Source of the DNA: Amycolatopsis acididurans
Lineage (GTDB): Bacteria > Actinomycetota > Actinomycetes > Mycobacteriales > Pseudonocardiaceae
Direction of reading: 5' to 3'
Length of the DNA stretch: 56,007 nucleotides
Assembly: GCF_012328925.1 (NCBI RefSeq)
Contig: NZ_JAAXLS010000046.1
Coordinates: forward strand, 1 to 56,007
Positions 1 through 6,723 of this stretch are shown here, piece by piece (the stretch's first letter is position 1; the number at the start of each line of letters is the position of its first letter). Under the pieces are notes generated by a model that searched no databases, was not told where the DNA came from, and saw only the letters and a program-made list of their open reading frames with translations. The position numbers and the translations under genes were made by a program.

Positions 1-24
1 ATGTGTATAGGAGACAGGGGGATG

Positions 25-150
25 TCGTCAGGTCCTGCGGGGCGAGGCCGTTGTCGGGTCCTGTGGGGCCGGGTGGTTGTCGGGCCCTGCGGGCCTGCGG
101 CTGTGGTCAGGTCCCGTTGGGCCGGGTGGTTGTCGGGCCATGTAAGGCTG
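25..150. repeat. Degenerate tandem repeat, about 53-bp period
   Basis: A 20-bp sequence (ggccgggtggttgtcgggcc) occurs identically at 67-86 and 120-139, 53 bp apart. The flanks repeat loosely as gtcaggtcctgcgggg-like units. It lies outside any recognisable gene. Confidence 0.6.
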
Positions 151-539
151 GGTCTGTGGTCGGTCCTGCCGCCCGGGTCCGTCGTCAGGCACCGCGCGGT
201 TCCGGGACCGTCGTCACACCGCGAGTCCCGTCACACGGTCGGCGGTGCCGTTGTCCGACCCTGCGCCGCGGCCGTGCGCGGCGCGATCGCCGATCGCTGC
301 CCCGGGCGCAGGCGCTGTGTTTGCGGCTTGCCCGATCCATCCCGCCCTGATCCGGCCGCGTCTTGCCGATTCGACGCCGTCGTGCCCAGTCGACCCGACT
401 CGGCCATGCCCGCCGCTGCGAGTCCGCGGTGCCAGCGGAGGCCCATGCGCCCACACGGGCGATGCGGGCTCGCGTCCTCAGCCAAGGCCCCTCCAGTCAA
501 GGCCCCCAGCCTCGGCGGTCGCGCGCAGCCGCGCGCGAC

Positions 540-780
540 CACAGCCTCGGTCGTCGTGCACAGCCTCCGCTGGCAACTGTGGTCCCGGTCGCCGGGCACA
601 GCCGCCGCCGGCGTCTGTAGCCGAGGTCGCCGTGCACAAACGCCGCTGGCAAGCGCGGCCTCGATCGTCGTGCACGGTCGCCGCCGACGTCTGTAGCCGA
701 GGTCGCCGCCCGCTGCCCCCCGCTGGCTCCCGCAGCCGAGGTCGGCGTCCGCTGCGCCGGCCGAGGTCGTCGCCGGCACC
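540..780. repeat. Degenerate direct repeats, about 76-bp period
   Basis: The 20-mer gtctgtagccgaggtcgccg is identical at 613-632 and 689-708 (76 bp apart). Related gtcgtgcac and cgctggcaa segments recur between 547 and 680. The block looks like decayed tandem duplications in non-coding DNA. Confidence 0.6.
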
Positions 781-836
781 CGCCAAGGTCGCCCGCCCGC
801 GACCGCCGCCGAGCAGGCGCGCGCAGCCCTGGCAGG

Positions 837-1475
837 TCACTGGTCGTCAGGCTGGTCCCCGGCGCCGCCGTTGTTGCCTTCCGCTAGGCGCTGCACATTG
901 CCGATCCGGCGCGCCAGCATGCCGACGAACGAAGGCCGGTTCGCGTGCGCGCGCTCGTACTCGAGCAGTTCCTCGAGCTGCTCGAGGCTGAAGCGGCGCA
1001 GGCGTGCCCGCAGCTGTGGCAGCGTGAGTTCGTCGTAGTTGGCCAGCGGGGTCGGGATGTCCGTGGTGGCCGCGCTGTCGGTGGCCGCGCTGTCGAACTC
1101 GCCCTCGGTGTGGTCCTCGGCGAGCGCGCGTTCTTCCTGTTCCCAAGGATCGCGAGCGCTCTCGTTGACCTCCCTGATGACCGAAACCGGCCGGAAACCG
1201 TTGTGGCCGTGCGAGGAGTTCTCGGCGGGCGGAAGGTCTTCGTCGAACGTGGCCCATTCGGGCTCTTCCTCGACCGGGCGCAGGTTCGCGAGCGCCTCGT
1301 CGCCCCTGATCGCCAGCTCGGTGACCTGCTGCTGCAGCCGCATGGACACCTGCAGCACCTGGGACAGCACCGTGACGGGCAGTCCGACCAGGTGTTTCGG
1401 CAGTTCCCGGGCGTGCTCGGCGGCGGTCACGGCCAAGCCCGCGGCGACTCGGAGGGGGAGCGGGAGTGGCTTCAT
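837..1475 (-). CDS. Lipid droplet-associated family protein (Rv1109c-like)
   Basis: A 212-residue protein of the actinobacterial family annotated as lipid droplet-associated, judged from its position beside ispH and its composition. Residues 1-60 are hydrophobic/amphipathic (MKPLPLPLRVAAGLAVTAAE, then an ELPKHLVGLPVTVLSQ segment), as expected for a monolayer-binding helix. The middle is acidic and Glu/Asp/Ala-rich. The C-terminus carries a YDELTLPQLRARLRRF helix. The ATG at 1475 was chosen because the upstream extension, which would need TTG, is poor; no strong ribosome binding site is visible. It diverges from ispH across an intergenic region holding a direct repeat. The family name rests on recall, and the biochemical role is not shown by the sequence. 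Confidence 0.6.
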   Translation of the reverse strand: MKPLPLPLRVAAGLAVTAAEHARELPKHLVGLPVTVLSQVLQVSMRLQQQVTELAIRGDEALANLRPVEEEPEWATFDEDLPPAENSSHGHNGFRPVSVIREVNESARDPWEQEERALAEDHTEGEFDSAATDSAATTDIPTPLANYDELTLPQLRARLRRFSLEQLEELLEYERAHANRPSFVGMLARRIGNVQRLAEGNNGGAGDQPDDQ

Positions 1476-1532
1476 GCGTACAGCGTGCCGTAAGTAACCC
1501 ATCCTGCCCAACCGATCAAGACCTTCGGCCTA

Positions 1533-1632
1533 CCCGACGTGACAGGGCGCACAACCGTCGCGGGTGACCTGCCGCCGAAACCGGCGCGGGAACCCGCCGA
1601 CGGCGCGGCCCGACGTGACCGGCCGCACATCC
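1533..1632. promoter_or_regulatory. Pair of 24-bp direct repeats in divergent promoter region
   Basis: Two direct copies, 1533-1556 and 1609-1632, match at 21 of 24 positions (both begin cccgacgtgac and contain cgcaca). Their starts are 76 bp apart, between the divergent lipid-droplet gene (start 1475) and ispH (start 1656). The second copy ends 23 bp before the ispH start. They could be operators for a shared regulator or a local duplication; the sequence alone does not decide. Confidence 0.4.
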
Positions 1633-1655
1633 GGGTGGGCCGTACCCTGGGAGGC

Positions 1656-2615
1656 ATGAGTGCTGAGAGCTCTTCTACGAAGCGAGTGCTGCTGGCCAAA
1701 CCGCGTGGTTACTGCGCGGGCGTGGATCGCGCCGTGATCGCTGTGGAGAAGGCTTTGGAGCTCTACGGGCCACCCGTGTACGTGCGCAAGGAGATCGTGC
1801 ACAACCGGCATGTCGTGGACACCCTGCGCGAGCGCGGCGTGATCTTCGTCGAGGAGACGTCCGAGGTGCCGGAGGGTGAACTGGTCGTGTTCTCCGCGCA
1901 CGGTGTCTCGCCCGCGGTGCACGCCGAGGCAGCCGAGCGGAACCTGCGCACCATCGACGCCACGTGTCCCTTGGTCACCAAGGTGCACAAGGAAGTCAAC
2001 CGGTTCGCCAAGGACGACTACGACATCCTGCTGATCGGGCACGAGGGCCACGAGGAGGTCGAGGGCACGTCGGGAGAGGCGCCGGAACGCGTTCAGCTGA
2101 TCGACACGGCGAGCGACGTCGCGCGCGCCGAAGTGCGGGATCCCTCGAAGGTCGTGTGGTTGTCGCAGACCACGCTCAGCGTCGACGAGACGATGGAGCG
2201 CGTCGAGCAGTTGCGTGAGCGGTTCCCCGAGCTCGCGGACCCGCCGAGTGATGACATCTGCTACGCCACGTCGAACCGGCAGGTCGCGGTCAAGGCCATG
2301 GCTGCCGAGTGCGATCTGGTGCTGGTGGTCGGCTCGAAGAACTCCTCGAACTCGAAGCGACTGGTCGAGGTCGCTCTGCAGGCGGGCGCGCGGGCGGCGC
2401 ACCTGGTGGACTTCGCCCGCGAGGTCGACCAGGCCTGGCTGGAGGGCGCGAACACGGTCGGCGTGACGAGCGGCGCCTCGGTGCCGGACGTGCTCGTGAT
2501 GGACCTGCTGAAGTGGCTCGCCGACCGCGGCTGGGCCGACGTGTCCGAAGTCACCACGGCCAACGAGAAGATCTCCTTCGCCCTTCCGCGCGAACTGCGC
2601 AAAGTGGGCCAGTAG
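1656..2615 (+). CDS. ispH: 4-hydroxy-3-methylbut-2-enyl diphosphate reductase IspH (LytB)
   Basis: The last enzyme of the MEP isoprenoid pathway: a [4Fe-4S] protein reducing HMBPP to IPP and DMAPP in the cytoplasm. The 319-residue length fits the family. The N-terminal KPRGYCAGVDRAV holds the first cluster cysteine. An ATCPLVTKVHKE segment with the second cysteine and a CYATSNRQ segment with the third follow, as does the SSNSKRLVEVA substrate motif. The ATG at 1656 has gggagg directly upstream (1649-1654); earlier in-frame starts would add a Pro/Arg-rich tail absent from the family. Its neighbours are the same as around mycobacterial lytB2. Confidence 0.95.
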   Translation: MSAESSSTKRVLLAKPRGYCAGVDRAVIAVEKALELYGPPVYVRKEIVHNRHVVDTLRERGVIFVEETSEVPEGELVVFSAHGVSPAVHAEAAERNLRTIDATCPLVTKVHKEVNRFAKDDYDILLIGHEGHEEVEGTSGEAPERVQLIDTASDVARAEVRDPSKVVWLSQTTLSVDETMERVEQLRERFPELADPPSDDICYATSNRQVAVKAMAAECDLVLVVGSKNSSNSKRLVEVALQAGARAAHLVDFAREVDQAWLEGANTVGVTSGASVPDVLVMDLLKWLADRGWADVSEVTTANEKISFALPRELRKVGQ

Positions 2616-2867
2616 CGCCAGCAGCGGCACACGCTCGACCCCGTCGGAGTGAGCTGAGCCGAGGCCTTCGTCTCGGGCGGCTGTGCGCCCTTGGCCGCCC
2701 GGAGGTCGCGGGCACCGGTTTCCGGTGACCGCGCGCATCCGGTGCCGAAGGGAAGTTTCGTCCGGAGGATGGGCGCACCGGGTCTCCGCCGCCGCGCACA
2801 TCCGCCAGGTCGCACCCATGCCCCCCGCCTCGCGGGTCGAGCAAGCACGGCGAGCAGCGAGTACGGC

Positions 2868-4247
2868 TCAGGCCTCGTCGTCCCAGGGGCGGCGGGGTGC
2901 ACCGCCCCTGCGGCTCGGGCCGCGGCCGGGCTCGCCCGGAGCGCCGCCACGAGGCTCACCAGAGCGCGGCGGCATCCGGCGAGGGCGGTCGCCGCCGGGA
3001 GCGCCGCTGGAGCGTGCGTCACCGCCGCGGCGGCCGTCACCATCGGCGCGCTCGCCACGGGAACGTGGCTCGCCACCGCGGCGTGGTCCGCCGTCATCCG
3101 ACGCCCTGCGCGACTGTCCGAAGAATCGTCCTCGGGACGGCGCGTCGCCGCCACGTGCCGGATCGCCTCCGCGCCCGCCGACGCCACCCCGACCAGGTTC
3201 GCCGGCACGGCCGGGCTTGTCACCACGAGCGGGTTGGCTGCCATGCCCGCCCCGACCTGGCTCGGCACCACGCGTGGACTCGCCGCCGCGTGCTGCGTCG
3301 CCAGCGCGTCCTCGGCGAGGTTCCCGCCCAGCGGACTTGCTGCCCCGGCCGCCCGGGCCACCACGCCCCGCCGCATCGGGACCGCCCGGCACCTCGGCAC
3401 CGCGCCTGGGCACATCACGAGCATCCCCGGGAGCACCGCCGACGCGTCCCTCAGGGCCGCCCCGGCGCCCGCCGGGCTCGCCGCCGCGCCGACCTCGGAG
3501 CCCGCCACGCGGAATAGCCGCGTCGTCCTCGGGACGCTGACGTCGGGTCATCGGCAGCGAGGGGTGTTCGTTGCCGGGGTTCCGGGGCCCCTGCGGACCA
3601 CCTTCGCCCGGCCCACGACCACGTCCCGCCGGGCCTTCCCGCAGGCCGGTGCCCTCACGACCAGCGCCCGGCCGCCCCGGACCGCCGCGGCCTGGACGAC
3701 CCGAACGGGCGCCCGCGGCATCGCGCGCACCGGCCTGGTTCGCCACGCGAGTCTTGTCGCCCGGCCGCGCACCCTTGACGGGAGCGTCCGGATCACGCTC
3801 CCGGTACAGCCTGACGATGCCGACTACGAGTGTCAGACCGGTGGTCACAGCCATCGTTGGGAACCCGTTGATCAACGGAGTGCCCACGGTGAGGATCTTG
3901 GAGAGCGTGTCGCTGTTCGCGGGCAGGCCCGAGACCAGCAGCACCACTGCCGGGACAGTGATCGCCAAGATCAACGGTGGCTGCACCATTGGTCCGAACA
4001 AGCTTCGCCGTTGGACCGCGCACACCGCGCCGACCGAACCGACGAAGTAGCAGATCTTGAACACCCAGCCGAGGGAGTTCTGAATCTGCATGTCGGCCAC
4101 GGCCCCGATCACGGCGAGGCCGAAGGCCAGAAGCACGGCGCCCCACCAGGGCAAGCCGCGTCTGTCGCCGACGACGGGACGTTCGTCCCACCGGACGGCA
4201 ACCTCGTCGGCGTCAGGATCGCTCTGGCGATCGCGAATAGCGGTCAC
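2868..4247 (-). CDS. DUF6542 membrane protein with Gly/Arg/Pro-rich tail (Rv1111c-like)
   Basis: About 459 residues. The first ~40 are polar. Four hydrophobic segments follow (beginning WWGAVLLAFGLAVIG, VFKICYFVGSVGAVCAV, LILAITVPAVVLLVSGL and MAVTTGLTLVVGIVRLY), which is the DUF6542 arrangement. From about residue 150 to the end the chain is a long low-complexity Gly/Arg/Pro/Asp tail, predicted disordered and basic. The GTG at 4247 was chosen because VTAIRDR begins the plausible N-terminus; an earlier TTG-type extension adds Cys-rich sequence of no known kind. Function is unknown. Position between ispH and ychF matches the mycobacterial order. The tail could bind RNA, DNA or the cell wall, but nothing proves it. 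Confidence 0.75.
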   Translation of the reverse strand: MTAIRDRQSDPDADEVAVRWDERPVVGDRRGLPWWGAVLLAFGLAVIGAVADMQIQNSLGWVFKICYFVGSVGAVCAVQRRSLFGPMVQPPLILAITVPAVVLLVSGLPANSDTLSKILTVGTPLINGFPTMAVTTGLTLVVGIVRLYRERDPDAPVKGARPGDKTRVANQAGARDAAGARSGRPGRGGPGRPGAGREGTGLREGPAGRGRGPGEGGPQGPRNPGNEHPSLPMTRRQRPEDDAAIPRGGLRGRRGGEPGGRRGGPEGRVGGAPGDARDVPRRGAEVPGGPDAAGRGGPGGRGSKSAGREPRRGRAGDAARGGESTRGAEPGRGGHGSQPARGDKPGRAGEPGRGGVGGRGGDPARGGDAPSRGRFFGQSRRASDDGGPRRGGEPRSRGERADGDGRRGGDARSSGAPGGDRPRRMPPRSGEPRGGAPGEPGRGPSRRGGAPRRPWDDEA

Positions 4248-4348
4248 GAGGCAACACCGTAACTCGTACTGCCCGTCACCCGCGTGCCGCTCCGCGCGAT
4301 CGCAACACAAGCGGCATCGTCACGGATCTTCAACACCGCTCTGACCAG

Positions 4349-4377
4349 CCGGTTTACCGGTCGCCAACCCTGTTGGC
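4349..4377. promoter_or_regulatory. Two small palindromes between rmuC and the DUF6542 gene
   Basis: ccggt-tt-accgg (4349-4360) and gccaa-ccctg-ttggc (4363-4377) lie side by side between the rmuC stop and the DUF6542 start, both genes reading leftward. They may form a weak terminator or an operator. No T-tract follows. Confidence 0.3.
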
Positions 4378-4434
4378 AATCTGCTGGTTACGCACGATGA
4401 GCGATGCCTGTTCGGTCATCACACCATTGTGCAC

Positions 4435-5352
4435 TCAGCTCGCGGCGATCTCGTCTCCTTTCCGTATGGCCGGCACCTCGGTGGGGCTTCCGGATGCCTC
4501 CGTGAGCGGAGCGGCCGCGGCCCGGAACCCCTCCAGCGCGTCCAGTTCCCGCCTGCGGGCGGAGAGGAACCGTTGCAGGTGCGTGCTGGACAAATTGACT
4601 GCTTCGACCGCATTGCCCGCCGCGCGATGGGCGGCGGCAGCCCCGGCGCGCACTCGCTCGATGTCCTCGGCGACCGCGCGATCACTCGCCGCGAACAGCG
4701 CCGCCGACGCCAGTACCGCGAAACCAGTGGGACCACAAAGGAAGACCCGCCGGTCCAGCGTCCAGCGCAACAGCTCGGGATCAGTGTCGAGGGCGGCGAT
4801 CACAGCCGCGTCCGAGGGTACGAACATCACCGTGCCGTAGATCCCGTCCGCCCATCGCTGATAGCCCTTGCCGGCGAGCTCGGCCGCACGCGATCGGATG
4901 TTGCGCACGTGCACGCGCAACGCGTCCATCCGCTCGTCGGCGTCGTCCGTCTCGACCGCTTCGGCCCAGCAGGCGAGGCTGGCCTTGGCGTCCACCGGCA
5001 CCATCCGGTCGCCGCCGACGCGCAGCACCATGTCCGGTTTCGCGCTGCCGCCGCCCGCGAGATCCGTCTGCAGTGTGTAGTGCAGCCCTTCGCGCAACCC
5101 CAGCGCTCGCGCGGTCTCCACCAACACCTGCTCACCGAGTTCGCCGCGTCCGCTGATCGACGCGAACGCGACCTCGTACCGCCGCAACGCGGCCTGTTGC
5201 TGATCCACTCGCGACCGCTCGGCCTCGACCTGCCGCGCCGCCGTGTCCGCGCGGCGCACGCTGTCGTTGTACAGCCGCCACAGCATGGCGATCGCCACCA
5301 GTAACGCCAGGGCGATGACGACTGCGGCCGTGCTGATCACGGTGGATGCCAC
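4435..5352 (-). CDS. rmuC: RmuC family DNA recombination protein
   Basis: A 305-residue protein with one N-terminal membrane helix (STVISTAAVVIALALLVAIA), a coiled-coil stretch (roughly residues 30-60, rich in Arg/Glu/Gln) and an RmuC domain with the nuclease-fold signature SAKPDMVLRVGG followed by VPVDAKASL. Those Asp, Asp and Lys residues fit the PD-(D/E)xK fold to which RmuC belongs. The family limits inversions and recombination at repeats. The GTG at 5352 was selected because aggagg lies four bases upstream and because it places the membrane helix at the N-terminus. It heads away from sbcD, which starts 222 bp to the right on the other strand. The clustering with sbcCD supports a role in DNA-end processing. 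Confidence 0.85.
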   Translation of the reverse strand: MASTVISTAAVVIALALLVAIAMLWRLYNDSVRRADTAARQVEAERSRVDQQQAALRRYEVAFASISGRGELGEQVLVETARALGLREGLHYTLQTDLAGGGSAKPDMVLRVGGDRMVPVDAKASLACWAEAVETDDADERMDALRVHVRNIRSRAAELAGKGYQRWADGIYGTVMFVPSDAAVIAALDTDPELLRWTLDRRVFLCGPTGFAVLASAALFAASDRAVAEDIERVRAGAAAAHRAAGNAVEAVNLSSTHLQRFLSARRRELDALEGFRAAAAPLTEASGSPTEVPAIRKGDEIAAS

Positions 5353-5561
5353 CGTGCCTCCTCTCTTGATCGGATTCGTGCACGCATCATGGCGCAGCCC
5401 ACCGACAAAAACGGGCCTGCGCGTCTGATCGAACACTCGTTCGAGTGAACCGTGCGGCGGGCTCCGGCTGGTGGTAGAGACCACATTCCTCCAGGTCGGG
5501 GCGGAAAAATGAGGTGTGCGCCGGTCCGGCATGTCTGCGCGGTTCTGTCGGAGGTCCGTCC

Positions 5562-5574
5562 TAGCTTGGGCGGC
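5562..5574 (+). promoter_or_regulatory. -10 element placing sbcD as leaderless
   Basis: TAGCTT at 5562-5567 lies 7 bases before the GTG at 5575, which lacks a Shine-Dalgarno sequence. That spacing would put the transcription start at or next to the start codon. Confidence 0.4.
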
Positions 5575-6723
5575 GTGAGATTCCTGCACACCTCCGACTG
5601 GCACGTCGGACGCACCTTCCACGGCGCGGACCTGCTCGCCGAGCAGGACGCCGTGCTCGCGCACCTCGCGGACGTCGTCACCGCCGAGGCGGTGGATGTC
5701 GTGCTCGTGTCAGGAGACATCTACGACCGTGCGGTGCCCTCCGCCGAGGCCGTGCAGGTCGCGAACCGTGCGCTGGCAAGGCTTCGCCGCGCGGGCGCGG
5801 AACTGGTGATCACGTCCGGCAACCACGATTCCGCGCCGAGGCTCGGCGCGTTCGGCGATTTCGCGGCCGCCGGTGGCCTGCACCTGCGCACGGCCATCGA
5901 CCACATCGCCGAACCGGTGCTGCTCAATGATCAGCACGGGCCGGTCGCGATCTACGGGATTCCCTACTTGGAGCCCGAACCGTCGCGGCATGCGCTGGGC
6001 GTGCCCGATGCCAAGGGACACAACGGGGTTCTCACGGAGGCGATGCACCGGATCCGCGGCGATCTCGCCACTCGCGAGCCGGGCGCGCGCTCGGTGGTGC
6101 TCGCGCACGCCTTCGTGACCGGAGGGCAGGGAACGGAGTCCGAACGCACCATCGCCGTCGGCGGCGTGGAGCAGGTCGGCGGCGACGTTTTCGACGGCGT
6201 TGACTATGTCGCATTGGGACACCTGCACGGTCCGCAGACACTCGCGCCGCACCTGCGCTATTCGGGGAGCCCACTCGCGTATTCGTTTTCCGAGTCCGCG
6301 CAACGGAAATCGGTGTGGCTGGTCGAACTGGACGCAGGCGGTCTCGCCGACGTTCGTCGCCACGAACTGCCCGTGCCTCGTCGTCTGGCGAAATTGTCAG
6401 GCGGCATCGACAGGTTGCTGACCGCCGAGGAGTACGGAGACTTCGTGGACTGCTACCTGTCCGTGACCCTCACCGATTCCGTGCGCCCCGTCGATGCGAT
6501 GCGGCGGCTTCGTGAACGGTTCCCGCACACCGTGCACCTCGACTGGCAGCCGGAAAACGGGAACACGACCGCCACGCTCCGGTACGCGGAAGCCGTCCGT
6601 GGCCGTCCCGACAGCGAGATCGTGCGGAACTTCCTCGATGACTGCCGGGGCGCGCCCCCGACCGGCACCGAGCGGAAATTGCTTGGCCTGGCACTGGAAT
6701 CCGCGGGCAGAGGTGAGTCATGA
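5575..6723 (+). CDS. sbcD: Exonuclease SbcCD subunit D (Mre11-like)
   Basis: The nuclease subunit of the SbcCD complex, which opens hairpins and trims DNA ends with Mn2+. The 382 residues begin VRFLHTSDWHVGR, the first metallophosphoesterase motif (Asp and His ligands). SGDIYDR, SGNHDS and ALGHLHGPQ supply the remaining metal ligands in the usual order. The GTG start at 5575 is the only one that places the phosphoesterase strand at the N-terminus. Its stop overlaps the sbcC start by ATGA, so the two subunits are translationally coupled. Confidence 0.93.
   Translation: MRFLHTSDWHVGRTFHGADLLAEQDAVLAHLADVVTAEAVDVVLVSGDIYDRAVPSAEAVQVANRALARLRRAGAELVITSGNHDSAPRLGAFGDFAAAGGLHLRTAIDHIAEPVLLNDQHGPVAIYGIPYLEPEPSRHALGVPDAKGHNGVLTEAMHRIRGDLATREPGARSVVLAHAFVTGGQGTESERTIAVGGVEQVGGDVFDGVDYVALGHLHGPQTLAPHLRYSGSPLAYSFSESAQRKSVWLVELDAGGLADVRRHELPVPRRLAKLSGGIDRLLTAEEYGDFVDCYLSVTLTDSVRPVDAMRRLRERFPHTVHLDWQPENGNTTATLRYAEAVRGRPDSEIVRNFLDDCRGAPPTGTERKLLGLALESAGRGES

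Larger units (their letters stand above)
1..836. other. Gene-free, repeat-rich stretch
   Basis: No credible gene is visible. All six frames are open for long distances only because of the extreme GC content, and the translations are Arg/Pro/Ala-rich without domains. In mycobacteria the gene next to the Rv1109c homologue is xseA on the same strand (from memory), but no exonuclease VII sequence is recognisable here. The stretch contains degenerate direct repeats, described separately. Confidence 0.6.

Noticed and set aside
540..780. CRISPR-like spacing of repeats
   Set aside because: Repeats are imperfect, unevenly spaced and GC-rich, with no cas genes nearby.
2713..2727. caccgg-ttt-ccggtg hairpin after ispH
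   Set aside because: A six-base stem about 100 bases past the stop without a T-tract is too weak to call a terminator in this GC-rich DNA.
2683..4262. Long plus-strand frames opposite the DUF6542 gene
   Set aside because: Low-complexity Arg/Pro/Ala-rich mirror of the Gly/Arg/Pro tail; no start signals or domains.
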